A DNA stretch of 64,000 nucleotides from Paractinoplanes polyasparticus. GTDB taxonomy: Bacteria; Actinomycetota; Actinomycetes; Mycobacteriales; Micromonosporaceae. A model generated the notes under the pieces. The model was not told the origin of the DNA. It did not search any database and worked only from the letters and a program-made list of their open reading frames with translations. The position numbers and the translations under genes are program-made. This document shows positions 47,483 through 56,126 of this stretch, one piece after another. The stretch is from assembly GCF_019710575.1 (NCBI RefSeq), contig NZ_JAHWFK010000008.1, positions 124,001 through 188,000 of the forward strand. The letters run 5' to 3'. Numbering within the stretch: position 1 is the stretch's first letter; the number at the start of each line of letters is the position of its first letter.

Positions 47483-48178
47483 TTAGTCGCGGCTGCCGGG
47501 AGACTCGATAGACGTCTTCAGCTTTGAGGCGTAGACGTCTACGTACTCGCGGCCGGACATGGCCATGAGCTCGAACATGATCTCGTCGGTGATCGCGCGC
47601 TCGACGAAGCGGTCACCCTTGGCCTGGGCGTAGCGGGAGAAGTCGAGCGGCTCGCCGAACCTCATCCGGACCCGCTTGACCTTGGGGATCAGCTTGCCGG
47701 TGGGCTGGATCTCGTCGGTGTTGAGCAGCGCCACCGGCACCACCAGCGCGCCGCTCTCGAGCACCAGGCGGGCCACGCCGGTCTTGCCGCGGTAGAGGCG
47801 GCCGTCGGGCGATCGGGTGCCCTCGGGGTAGATGCCCGCGACACCGCCCTCGCGCAGCACCCGCAACAGCGTGTTCAGAGCGGCCTGGGCCGCCCGGCCA
47901 CCCGAACGGTCAACGGGGATCGTCCCGGTTCCGCTGAAGAACTGGCGCATGAGCCAGCCTTTGATGCCCTTACCGGTGAAGTACTCCGCTTTGGCGACGA
48001 ACGTCACCCTGCGGCCGACGACCAGGGGTGTGAAGATCGAGTCGGAGAACGAGAGGTGGTTGCAGGCCAGAATCACCGGCCCGCTACGGGGCAGGTGAGG
48101 CAGGCCGCGAACATCGGGGCGGAAGAGAAGCTTCAGCACCGGTCCGAGAACCACATACTTGAGCAACCAGTAGAACAC
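47483..48178 (-). CDS. plsC: 1-acyl-sn-glycerol-3-phosphate acyltransferase
   Basis: 231 residues from GTG 48178 (VFYWLLKYVVLGP), chosen for AGGAAAGGA just upstream; the frame runs 28 codons further without family similarity. PlsC motifs: NHLSFSDSIF (HxxxxD), GTIPVDRSGG, and IYPEGTRSPDG (EGTR). Acylates lysophosphatidate at the membrane. Orthologue by position of Mtb Rv2182c. The stop lies inside the palindrome GCGACTTTAGTCGC. Confidence 0.9.
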   Translation of the reverse strand: MFYWLLKYVVLGPVLKLLFRPDVRGLPHLPRSGPVILACNHLSFSDSIFTPLVVGRRVTFVAKAEYFTGKGIKGWLMRQFFSGTGTIPVDRSGGRAAQAALNTLLRVLREGGVAGIYPEGTRSPDGRLYRGKTGVARLVLESGALVVPVALLNTDEIQPTGKLIPKVKRVRMRFGEPLDFSRYAQAKGDRFVERAITDEIMFELMAMSGREYVDVYASKLKTSIESPGSRD

Positions 48179-48307
48179 GGTGTCCTTTCCTGGACGGCCG
48201 GGCGTCTTGGAAGCGTACGAAGCGGGGCGGCGCGCCACAACGCACTCCCGCAACCTGTCCATGTCGTGTCACCATTCAAGGCACGGTCGGCGAGGGAGTG
48301 TGCAGGG

Positions 48308-49156
48308 GTGACAGCGGGTGGTGCCCGCCGCGGGCGGCGGGACAACGGGCTCGACGCGGCCGATTACGCGGTCGCGGGTGACGTGGATCCACGCGTCGGC
48401 GAGCACCTCCTCGATGTGCTGGCAGCGGGCGGCATCGCCGCGTATCTGCAGCCCACGGCGGATCTCAATCCCATCTTGCGCGCCACCACTCTGCCCGCGC
48501 GGCCGATCGACCGCCTTTATGTCGACCGGGCCCATCTCGAGGTCGCACGCGAGCATCTGCACAAGGCGACCGACGGCGAACCGCCCACGCCGCCGCCGGC
48601 TCCCCCGGCCGACCCGACGGCCGCCCCGGCCACCGAGCCCGACATCGAGGCCGAATGGGCCAAGATTGTTGCCGGTTTCCACAACTCGGTCGACCCCACC
48701 GCCGCGCCGTGGCCGGCCTCCGAGGCCATCGAGGCGCCCAAGGAGCCGCCGCGTGCCGGCGGCCTGTCGAACGCGTCCGATTTCTCCGGCGTCTCGCTCA
48801 ACCGCCGCCGCACCGACCGCCCCGCCCCCGGCGAGCAGGATCCGTCGCTGCTCGACGGCCTCGACACGTTCGGGGCCGGGCTGCCCGACGACGAGGACGA
48901 CGAGGGCGAGGACGAGCGCTACGTCCCCCCGCCCCCGCCGCCGCTTCCGCGGTTCTCCAAGTACGCGATCATCGGCGTCCTCTCCGTGGTGGTCGGCTTC
49001 CTGCTCTTCCTGTTCCCGACGATGTTGCCGATCGACCGCGACTACGTGACGCTGCTCGGCTTCGCGGCGATCGTCTCGGGCGCGGTCATGCTGGTGTGGC
49101 GGCTGCGGTCGGGCGACGAGGACGACTACGACGACGACAACGGCGCGGTCGTCTGA
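48308..49156 (+). CDS. Two-helix membrane protein with acidic linker (unknown function)
   Basis: 282 residues, GTG 48308. N-terminus ~25-80 resembles small DUF2007-like folds (VGEHLLDVLAAGGIAAYLQP, RPIDRLYVDRAHLEVAREHL). A long charged/proline linker (PPTPPPAPPADP, DDEDDEGEDE, PPPPPPLPR) leads to two membrane helices (~220-262: YAIIGVLSVVVGFLLFLFPT; LLGFAAIVSGAVMLVWRL), and the tail is acidic (DEDDYDDDNG). No function can be given. Divergent from the acyltransferase gene. Confidence 0.7.
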   Translation: MTAGGARRGRRDNGLDAADYAVAGDVDPRVGEHLLDVLAAGGIAAYLQPTADLNPILRATTLPARPIDRLYVDRAHLEVAREHLHKATDGEPPTPPPAPPADPTAAPATEPDIEAEWAKIVAGFHNSVDPTAAPWPASEAIEAPKEPPRAGGLSNASDFSGVSLNRRRTDRPAPGEQDPSLLDGLDTFGAGLPDDEDDEGEDERYVPPPPPPLPRFSKYAIIGVLSVVVGFLLFLFPTMLPIDRDYVTLLGFAAIVSGAVMLVWRLRSGDEDDYDDDNGAVV

Positions 49157-49170
49157 CACATTGGTCGAAA

Positions 49171-49188
49171 ATTAAAACCATGTTTAAT
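49171..49188. promoter_or_regulatory. AT-rich inverted repeat upstream of otsA
   Basis: ATTAAA-ACCATG-TTTAAT in an 80-bp intergenic segment that is unusually AT-rich for this genome. Possible operator or UP-like element for otsA, whose start is 49 bp downstream. Confidence 0.4.
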
Positions 49189-49236
49189 CGATGGCCGTCG
49201 CTCTGATTGCCAGTAGCCATCCGATAACCTTCGGTG

Positions 49237-50682
49237 ATGCGTCAGAGCTCGCTGGTCGTCGTGGCCAACCGTCTCCCGCTCGATGACAACGTTGCGCCGG
49301 ACGGAGCGTGCGAGTGGCGCCGAAGTCCCGGTGGCCTGGCCGGTGCGCTGCACGCGATCCTCGAACAGACCCCGGCCACCTGGGTCGGCTGGAGCGGCAC
49401 CATCGGTGAGGCTCCCCGGCTGCCCGACATCGGCACGCTGCGGCTGCGTCCGATGTCGATCAGCGAGGACGAACTGCGCGGCTACTACGAGGGTTTCGCC
49501 AACTCGACACTGTGGCCGCTCTATCACGACGCGGTCGAGCAGCCCGTGTTCGACCGGGGCTGGTGGGAGACGTACCGCTCGGTCAACCGGCGCTTCGCCG
49601 AGGCCGCGGCCGAGGTGGCCGAGCCGGGCGCCACGGTCTGGGTGCAGGACTACCACCTTCAGCTCGTGCCCCAGCTCCTGCGCGAGATGCGGCCCGACGT
49701 GGTGATCGGCTTCTTCCTGCACGTGCCGTTCCCGCCGCCCGAGCTGTTCATGCAGCTCCCCCGCCGGCTCGAGCTGCTGCGCGGCATGCTCGGGGCCGAC
49801 CTGGTCGGATTCCAGCGGCCCCAGGCGGCCCACAACGTCGCCCAGCTGGCCGCGAAACTGCTCGGCGCCCACGGCGCCGACGACGCGATCACGATGGACG
49901 CCAGTCCAGCCGCCCCGCCCGCCACCCATAACCGGACTGAAGGCCAACGTATCGTGCGCACCGGCGCTTTTCCCGTCTCGATCGACGTGGCCGAGATGCG
50001 GTCGCTCAACGCCCGGCCGTACGTGGTGAATCAGGCCCGCCGCCTGCAGCGCGACCTCGGCTCGCACAAGCGGGTGCTGCTCAGCGTCGACCGCCTCGAC
50101 TACACCAAGGGCATCGAGCACCGGCTCACGGCGTACTCGGAACTGCTGCGCGACGGCCTGGTCAAGGTGCGCGACGTGGTGATGGTGCAGGTGGCCGTGC
50201 CCAGCCGCGAGCGCGTCGAGAACTACCGGGGGCTGCGCGACCGCATCGAGCGCGAGGTGGGCCGCATCAACGGCGAGTACGGGCGGGTCGGCGAACCGGC
50301 CATCCACTACCTCAACCAGCCGTTCGACCGGGCCGACCTGGCTGCCCTCTACCAGACGGCCGACGTCATGGTGGTGACCCCGCTGCGCGACGGCATGAAC
50401 CTGGTCGCCAAGGAGTTCGTGGCGGCCCGGCGCAACGACACCGGCGCGCTGGTGCTCAGCGAGTTCGCCGGCGCCGCGGCCGAGCTGGAAGACGCCTTCC
50501 TGGTCAACCCGCACGACGTCGACGGCCTGAAAGAGACGCTGCTGCACGCCCTGGCAGCCGACCCGGCCGACCTCGCCGCCCGCATGAAGGCGATGCGCGC
50601 CTACATCACCGCCAACGACATCCACGCCTGGGCCCGCGCCTACCTCACCGAGCTCGACCTAGCTCGTCCCCTGGTCTCCTAG
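49237..50682 (+). CDS. otsA: Trehalose-6-phosphate synthase
   Basis: 481 residues from ATG 49237. GT20 motifs: [69 protein letters not shown], and [18 protein letters not shown]. Makes trehalose-6-P from UDP-glucose and glucose-6-P. A short insert before residue 240 ([14 protein letters not shown]) is a loop variation. Its 3' end overlaps the convergent hydrolase by 24 bp; no otsB is in the window. Confidence 0.94.
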   Translation: MRQSSLVVVANRLPLDDNVAPDGACEWRRSPGGLAGALHAILEQTPATWVGWSGTIGEAPRLPDIGTLRLRPMSISEDELRGYYEGFANSTLWPLYHDAVEQPVFDRGWWETYRSVNRRFAEAAAEVAEPGATVWVQDYHLQLVPQLLREMRPDVVIGFFLHVPFPPPELFMQLPRRLELLRGMLGADLVGFQRPQAAHNVAQLAAKLLGAHGADDAITMDASPAAPPATHNRTEGQRIVRTGAFPVSIDVAEMRSLNARPYVVNQARRLQRDLGSHKRVLLSVDRLDYTKGIEHRLTAYSELLRDGLVKVRDVVMVQVAVPSRERVENYRGLRDRIEREVGRINGEYGRVGEPAIHYLNQPFDRADLAALYQTADVMVVTPLRDGMNLVAKEFVAARRNDTGALVLSEFAGAAAELEDAFLVNPHDVDGLKETLLHALAADPADLAARMKAMRAYITANDIHAWARAYLTELDLARPLVS

Positions 50683-51444
50683 GGTCTTGTCGAGCCAGTC
50701 GAGGATCGCCTCGATCGGCTCGGCCCGCGCGACGTCGAGCATCAGGTCGTGGCCCATGCCGGGGAAGAGCAGCGGCGCGCCGCCGTAGCGGGTGGCGGTG
50801 CGATCGAGCGACGTCCGCGGCACGACCCGGTCGTCCGGGCTGCCGATCACCAGCACCGGCGGATCGCCGACCGGGCGCGGAGCGGGGTCGTGCATGACCA
50901 GTTCGCGCCGGGGTCGCGCGACGATGCGGTCGAGGTGCTGCTGGGCGTCCTCGGCGGGCATCTCGGGGCCGAAGAGCTGCTTGCGGCTCAGCCTCAGGCG
51001 GCCGCCGAACAGCGCCGGCAGCGTGCCGAACGGATTGATCCGCAGCGCTGCCCCCAGCGTCGGCCAGCCGTCCATCACCGGCGCGGCGAGCACCGCCGCC
51101 CGGACCGGGTAACGGCCCATCGCGTACGCGACCACGAGCGCGCCGGCGCCCTGGCCGACCAGCACGGCCTGCCGCGGCAGGGACGCCGCCACCTGCACCA
51201 CGTCGTGCACGTGGGCCCGCAGGTCACCGCCCGGCCGCGGGGTGACCGCATGGGCCGCGTAGCCACGCGACGCGGCCTGCGGCAGCCAGTGGTCGGCGAA
51301 CGCCCACGCGCCGTGGCCGAGCCCGGGCACGAAGAGCAACGGCGGCAGGTCGGCCCGGGCGTCCTCGGTGAGCGAGACGACCTCACGCTCGACCGGCGGA
51401 ACCGGATCGGTCCAGTCCTCGAAGCGCAGCAAACCCGACCTCAC
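50659..51444 (-). CDS. Alpha/beta-hydrolase-fold protein lacking the nucleophile
   Basis: 261 residues, GTG start overlapping the FMO stop by 4 bp. Fold blocks are intact: LLFVPGLGHGAWAFADHW, AVLAAPVMDGWP, an acid loop VIGSPDDRVV and a GMGHDLM histidine. The nucleophile elbow reads VGQGAGALVV, with glycine in place of the Ser of GxSxG. A hydrolase without nucleophile would be a non-catalytic or differently acting member. Probably co-transcribed with the FMO. Confidence 0.8.
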   Translation of the reverse strand: MRSGLLRFEDWTDPVPPVEREVVSLTEDARADLPPLLFVPGLGHGAWAFADHWLPQAASRGYAAHAVTPRPGGDLRAHVHDVVQVAASLPRQAVLVGQGAGALVVAYAMGRYPVRAAVLAAPVMDGWPTLGAALRINPFGTLPALFGGRLRLSRKQLFGPEMPAEDAQQHLDRIVARPRRELVMHDPAPRPVGDPPVLVIGSPDDRVVPRTSLDRTATRYGGAPLLFPGMGHDLMLDVARAEPIEAILDWLDKTLGDQGTS

Positions 51445-52784
51445 GAAACCGGCTCCATCTCGCGCAGCAGGCCCTCGACGGCCCGCAGGTAGTCGGTGTG
51501 GTCGACCTCGAACCAGTGGCGGGCGGTGGGCACCACCCGGCGCCGCGACCAGCTCGCGACCGGGCGGACCGACTCCTTCTGCTGTACGGCGGCCGCGCGC
51601 TGCGGATCAGTCACGCGCAGCCGCAGCCACCGCGCCACCGCCACGCTCTGCCAGTGGGCCAACGGGAACAGCCCGAAGTCGGCCTGCACCAGCCCGACCA
51701 CGGCCAGTGTCGGGTGCTTGCGGGCGAACGCGTGCAGATGCAGGTCGGGGCGCCCGTCATCGGCGGTGTCGAGCAGTTCGGGCGCGAGGAACTCGAAGCG
51801 CGGACGATAGCCGGTCGCGGTGATCACCAGGTCGGGCTCGACGCGGCGGCCGTCGGCCAGCACCGCCGAGGCGCCGTCGAAGGCGGTCACGTCGGGCACC
51901 GGCGTGATCCGGCCGTGGCCCAAGTAGTACGGGAGCTGGCTGTTGACGATCGGGTGGCTCTCGTACGGCTGATGATCCGGCGCCGGAAGGCCGTAGCGGG
52001 TCAGGTCGCCGGTGGTCAGCGCGACGGCCCGGCGATAGAGCCACTGCCGCAGGCGCAGCGGGAGGCGCAGCTTCAGCATCCGGTCATTGACCTGGTCGGC
52101 CGGGCGACCGATGAGGTATTTCGGCGCGTACCAGTAGCCGCGCCGCGTCGAATGCCACACCGTGCCCGCCTGCTGGGCAGCCTCGACCGCGATGTCGCAG
52201 CCGGTGTTGCCGCCGCCGATCACGAGCACCTTGCGGCCGCGCAGCTGGGCCGGGTCCTTGTACTGGGCCGAGTGGATCACCTGGCCGCGGAAGTCGCCGG
52301 GGATCTCGGGCCGGGCCGGGGACCAGTTGTGCCCGTTGGCCACGACCACCCCGGCGTACCGCTGCACCCGCGACGAGCCGCCGCCGGTGCTCTGCGTCGT
52401 CACGTCCCAGCGGCCGTCACCGGCCGGCGCGACCGACACCACCTCGGTGCCGAACCAGACATTCGTCTCAAGCCCGAAATGGGCCGAATAACGCTCCAGG
52501 TAGGACAGCACCATCCGATGGTCGGGGTAGTCCGGCCAGGTGTCCGGCATCGGGAAGTCGGGGAACTCGGTCAGCGGCCGCGAGGTGATCAAGTGGGTGC
52601 CGGCGTAGACCGGGCTGCGGTCGTGGCGCCAGTTCCACGCGCCGCCGACCGACGTCTCCCGCTCGTAGCAGTCGACCTCGAAACCGGCCTCACGCAGGTT
52701 CTTGATCGCGGCGAGACCGCTGGCGCCGGCCCCGATGACGCACACGGCGTCTCGACGATCGGCTATGTCGGGAGTGTCGGGCAC
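51441..52784 (-). CDS. Flavin-containing monooxygenase
   Basis: 447 residues. FAD motif VIGAGASGLAAIKNLREAG, FMO-identifying sequence FRGQVIHSAQY (FxGxxxHxxxY), and NADPH motif VLVIGGGNTGCDIAVEAA. Oxygenates N-, S- or carbonyl-bearing substrates; substrate unknown. Forms a two-gene unit with the nucleophile-less hydrolase, which may help bind or pass on an ester product of Baeyer-Villiger-type oxidation; that is inference. Confidence 0.9.
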   Translation of the reverse strand: MPDTPDIADRRDAVCVIGAGASGLAAIKNLREAGFEVDCYERETSVGGAWNWRHDRSPVYAGTHLITSRPLTEFPDFPMPDTWPDYPDHRMVLSYLERYSAHFGLETNVWFGTEVVSVAPAGDGRWDVTTQSTGGGSSRVQRYAGVVVANGHNWSPARPEIPGDFRGQVIHSAQYKDPAQLRGRKVLVIGGGNTGCDIAVEAAQQAGTVWHSTRRGYWYAPKYLIGRPADQVNDRMLKLRLPLRLRQWLYRRAVALTTGDLTRYGLPAPDHQPYESHPIVNSQLPYYLGHGRITPVPDVTAFDGASAVLADGRRVEPDLVITATGYRPRFEFLAPELLDTADDGRPDLHLHAFARKHPTLAVVGLVQADFGLFPLAHWQSVAVARWLRLRVTDPQRAAAVQQKESVRPVASWSRRRVVPTARHWFEVDHTDYLRAVEGLLREMEPVS

Positions 52785-52809
52785 CCGGCGATATTGTCAG
52801 ACCGGCCGC

Positions 52810-53487
52810 TCAGGTGGAAGGGAGCTGCACGTCGGCGACGACGGGAAGATGATCACTCGCGCGACGGGCCTGCTCGGACTCGACGACCTCGTACTTCTCG
52901 ATCGTGATGTCGGGGGTGAGGAAGATCCCGTCGATGCGGCGGTTGGGCAGCGTGGCCGGGAAGGTCGGCGGCGCCTCCCGGAACGAGACGAACCCGTCCT
53001 CGACCGTGCGCCACGCCCCGCCGCCCGGCCCCTCGTTGAGGTCGGCGGCGGCGATGACCGGCCCCTCGGCCCGGCTCAGCTCCTGCTTCCAGAGCGCCGC
53101 CTGGACCGGCCGCTCGGCCGGATCGGTGGCCAGGTGCGAGCCCGAGACGGTGAACTGGCCACCGCGCACCGAGCCCCGGGCGAACGCGGCCCCGCGCAGG
53201 TGCCGGCCGGGGGTGAGCGGGTAGCGCATGCACCAGGTCTCGTGCACGGCCACCCGCAGGCTCACCAGCAGCAGGTTGCCCAGCGAGGGCAGCCCGCCGG
53301 CGGCCACCACCATGCCCACGTCGTCGGCGAGGGCGGCGCACTTGTGCCGCCAGCGGAACCGGCGCGGCGCCTCCTGCACGACCAGCACGTCGGGCGCGAG
53401 CTCCCGGATCACTCCGGTCAGGGCGGCCCGGTCGTCCTTCAACCCGTGGACGTTGTAGCTGACCACCCGCAGGCGCGCGCCGGACAT
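52810..53487 (-). CDS. Endonuclease/exonuclease/phosphatase-family protein
   Basis: 225 residues from ATG 53487, overlapping the ROK stop by one base (TGATG). EEP fold: VVSYNVHGLKDD (Asn/His), VLVVQEAPRR (metal-binding Glu), VSGSHLATDP, AAADLNEGPGG (D-x-N) and terminal SDHLPVVADV. It could act on DNA, or on phosphoester metabolites; no specificity feature. Coupled to the glucokinase gene. Confidence 0.86.
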   Translation of the reverse strand: MSGARLRVVSYNVHGLKDDRAALTGVIRELAPDVLVVQEAPRRFRWRHKCAALADDVGMVVAAGGLPSLGNLLLVSLRVAVHETWCMRYPLTPGRHLRGAAFARGSVRGGQFTVSGSHLATDPAERPVQAALWKQELSRAEGPVIAAADLNEGPGGGAWRTVEDGFVSFREAPPTFPATLPNRRIDGIFLTPDITIEKYEVVESEQARRASDHLPVVADVQLPST

Positions 53488-54434
53488 CAGCCGCGTCGCG
53501 CCAGGTCGGCCGCCCCCACCACGCCGGCCGTGTTGCCCGTCTCGGCCGCGCTGAGGTCGGCCACCGCGAAGCGTCCGCGCTGCTTGAGCTGGTCGCGATA
53601 GGTGGTCTGGGTCGGGACCATGAGCAGGTCGCCGGCGTCGACCACGCCGCCGCCCACCACCAGGATCTCGGGGTCGAAGCTCTGCGCCAGGTCGGCCATC
53701 GCGACGCCGAGCCAGTAGCCGATCTGGGCGAACGCGTCGCGGGCGACACCGTCGCCGGCGTGGGCGGCCTCGGTGATCTGCCGGCCGGTGATCGCCAGGG
53801 GGTCGCCGCCGGCCAGTTCCAGCAGCTTGGCGGCGCGTTCCGGTTCCTGCCGGGCCCCCGCCCGGGCGAAGCGGACCAGGGCGTTGCCGCTCGCGTACTG
53901 CTCGAGGCAGCCGAGCCGGCCACACCCACAGGGGTGGCCGTCGGGCACCGACTGGATGTGGCCGAGTTCGGCCGCGATGCCGTTGGCGCCGCGCCACAGC
54001 TTGCCGTTGAGCACGATGCCACCGCCGATGCCGGTGCCGACGGTGATCATCACCATGGAGTCGGCGTGCCGGGCGACCCCGAACCGGAATTCGGCCCAGG
54101 CCGCGACGTTGGCGTCGTTCTCGAGCACCGTGGGCAGGCCGACGGCCTTGGTCACGTAGTCGCGCAGCGGCTCGTCGCGCCAGGCCAGGTTGGGGGCGAA
54201 CAACACGGTGGAGCCGGCCGCGTCGATCCAGGCCGCCGCGCCGATGCCGATCGCGGTGGCCTGCGGGAAGTCCCGCGCCAGCTCGGCCGCCACCTCGACG
54301 ATCGTGTCGCGGGTGCCGGCCGGGTCCTCGGCAGGGGTGTCGCGGCGGTTCGAAGCCAGCACCGTGCCGTGCTCGTCCACCACCCCACCGGCCACCTTGG
54401 TGCCGCCGACGTCGACTCCGATGGTCAGCGTCAC
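53487..54434 (-). CDS. glkA: ROK-family glucokinase
   Basis: 315 residues, GTG start. ATP-binding IGVDVGGTKVAGGVV, catalytic VLENDANVAAWAEF, GTGIGGGIVLNG, and the ROK zinc motif HPCGCGRLGCLEQYASG. Phosphorylates glucose and, in actinomycetes, GlkA is central to carbon catabolite repression. Neighbours (SRPBCC, CxxC protein, sensor kinase pair) resemble the Streptomyces glkA neighbourhood. Confidence 0.92.
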   Translation of the reverse strand: MTLTIGVDVGGTKVAGGVVDEHGTVLASNRRDTPAEDPAGTRDTIVEVAAELARDFPQATAIGIGAAAWIDAAGSTVLFAPNLAWRDEPLRDYVTKAVGLPTVLENDANVAAWAEFRFGVARHADSMVMITVGTGIGGGIVLNGKLWRGANGIAAELGHIQSVPDGHPCGCGRLGCLEQYASGNALVRFARAGARQEPERAAKLLELAGGDPLAITGRQITEAAHAGDGVARDAFAQIGYWLGVAMADLAQSFDPEILVVGGGVVDAGDLLMVPTQTTYRDQLKQRGRFAVADLSAAETGNTAGVVGAADLARRG

Positions 54435-54458
54435 GCTGCCCGTCCCCTCATAAGCTCG

Positions 54459-55562
54459 CTATGCCGCGCCGTCGCCACGGGCTTCGTCGCCCGCCCCGCC
54501 GGCACCCTCGGCGCCCGTGTCCCCGGCCGCCGCCTCACCACTGTCCCCATCCGTCCGCGCGTCACCCGAACGACCGGGCCCCACACGTCCGGCCTTACCC
54601 GGCGCCGCGCCACTCGTCTCACCGAGCGTCGCCTCGCCCGTCCTACCGGCCGTTGCACCGCCCGCCTCAGCCGGCGCCACGTCGCCCGCGATGCCGGACG
54701 GCTCGTCGCCCGCGATGCCGGACGGCTCGTCGCCCGCGATGCCGGACGGCTCGTCGCCCGCCACATCATGATCCATCGTCTCGGCCGAGGCCACGGAGGT
54801 AACACCCGCATCGGCGGTCGCCGCCGCCCACACATCCAACCTTCGTGCGCTACGGGCGCCCGGCGCCACCGGCCAGGACGTGTCGCCCGTCTCGCGGGCC
54901 GCGTTCGCCGCCTCGCGGCGCGCCTTGGCCAGGGCCGCGGCCTCGGCCACCCGGCGCTCGGCCTCGGCGGCCGCCCGCAGCGCCGCCGCCCGCCGCTCGG
55001 CCAGCTCGGCCGCATAGTCCGCGGCCGCGCTCGCGGCACTGGCGGTGGTCGCGGCCGCCCACGGGTCGTCGCCCTGAGCCCCCGCCCGCCCGCCGCTGCC
55101 GCCATTGGTGGCCGCAGCCCACGCGCCGTCGGCGTTGTTGAGGCCGGGCCGGTCGAGCTCGCCGTCACCGGACTCGCCGCGGGCGGCCTGGCCGGGGCTG
55201 CCTGTTCCCCCGGGATGGACGTCCGGCCGAGCCGCGCGGGTGGCCACGGACCACGCCTGGTCGGCGTTGGGCGCCGGCGGAGGCGGTGGCGGCGTCGCCG
55301 GCCGGGGCCGCTCGCCCACGACGGCCGAGACCGAGCGCAGCAGGCCCGCGACCGACCCCGCCAGGTCGCCCGCGCTGCCGGCCAGCCGCGCCGCCGTCTC
55401 GGGTTTCGGATCGCGCATGGCCGCGATGGCCTTGCACACCGGGCACACGCAGCACTCCGGCTCGCCGGTGGCCCACCGCTCCCCGAACACCTGACCCGTC
55501 ACGGCCCGCGCCAGCACCGATGCGACTAGCCGCTCGGCCTCTTCACGCGCTGATCCGGCCAT
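54459..55562 (-). CDS. CxxC-bearing N-domain protein with repeat-rich tail (unknown)
   Basis: 367 residues. Residues ~1-85 look conserved: EEAERLVASVLARAV, then ECCVCPVCKAIAAMRDPKPE with a CCVCPVC cluster that may bind metal, and AGDLAGSVAGLL. The rest is Ala/Gly-rich low complexity with AWAAAT / PWAAAT motifs and a charged coiled segment (ELAERRAAALRAAAEAE). It ends in a tail with DEPSGIAG repeats. It lies between the glucokinase and SRPBCC genes on the same strand. Function unknown. Confidence 0.72.
   Translation of the reverse strand: MAGSAREEAERLVASVLARAVTGQVFGERWATGEPECCVCPVCKAIAAMRDPKPETAARLAGSAGDLAGSVAGLLRSVSAVVGERPRPATPPPPPPAPNADQAWSVATRAARPDVHPGGTGSPGQAARGESGDGELDRPGLNNADGAWAAATNGGSGGRAGAQGDDPWAAATTASAASAAADYAAELAERRAAALRAAAEAERRVAEAAALAKARREAANAARETGDTSWPVAPGARSARRLDVWAAATADAGVTSVASAETMDHDVAGDEPSGIAGDEPSGIAGDEPSGIAGDVAPAEAGGATAGRTGEATLGETSGAAPGKAGRVGPGRSGDARTDGDSGEAAAGDTGAEGAGGAGDEARGDGAA
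54681..54762 (-). repeat. 24-bp exact in-frame tandem repeat
   Basis: Three identical 24-bp units beginning GTCGCCCGCGATGCCGGACG (54681, 54705, 54729) plus a partial fourth. They encode the octapeptide DEPSGIAG three times in the CxxC protein tail. Identical copies indicate recent expansion or strain variability. Confidence 0.9.
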
Positions 55563-55584
55563 CGAATCCTCCCCGCCTGTCAGC

Positions 55585-56037
55585 TCACTCGGCCGGAAGG
55601 CTCTCGACCCGGCGCTTGAGCTGCTTCAGCGCCGTGTCCATGATCATCTTTTCGGCCTTCCGGCGGAACATGCCCAGCATCCCGATCGAGAGCTCGACCT
55701 CGAGCGTGTAGGTCACCGTGGTGACCCCGTCCGGGCCCTCGGCCAGGTCGTACGAGCCGCGCTGCGACTTCTGCGTCTTCGAGGGCTCGACCAGGTGCCA
55801 CTCGATGCGGGAGAGGTCGTCGGCGTACGCGTACTCGAGCGTGTAGTCGTCGGCCATGACCCCGGCGTCGATGACGAAGCGCACGCGGTAGGCGTAGCCG
55901 TCCTCGTACTCCTCGAGGACCTCCACCCGCTTCATCGCCTCGGCCCACTCGGGATAGCGCGCGAAGTCGCTGATCACCGCGGCCACACGGTCGAGGGGCG
56001 CATGGACCTGGATCGACTGCGTCGAGGTATCCGCCAT
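55585..56037 (-). CDS. SRPBCC (START-like lipid-binding fold) protein
   Basis: 150 residues. Helix-grip pattern: IQVHAPLDRVAAVISDFARY, PEWAEAMKRVEVLEEY, YAYRVRFVIDAG and a long C-terminal helix (FRRKAEKMIMDTALKQLKRR). Hydrophobic-ligand carrier fold. Orthologue by position of Mtb Rv2185c; ligand unknown. Divergent from the sensor kinase. Confidence 0.86.
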   Translation of the reverse strand: MADTSTQSIQVHAPLDRVAAVISDFARYPEWAEAMKRVEVLEEYEDGYAYRVRFVIDAGVMADDYTLEYAYADDLSRIEWHLVEPSKTQKSQRGSYDLAEGPDGVTTVTYTLEVELSIGMLGMFRRKAEKMIMDTALKQLKRRVESLPAE

Positions 56038-56126
56038 GCACGGAGGCTACCTCCCATGACCCACAATCCCGGCGGCCGGGCCGGGCGGAGAAGCCAGATG
56101 GTCGGCAGGCGGCTACCATCCGTCAG

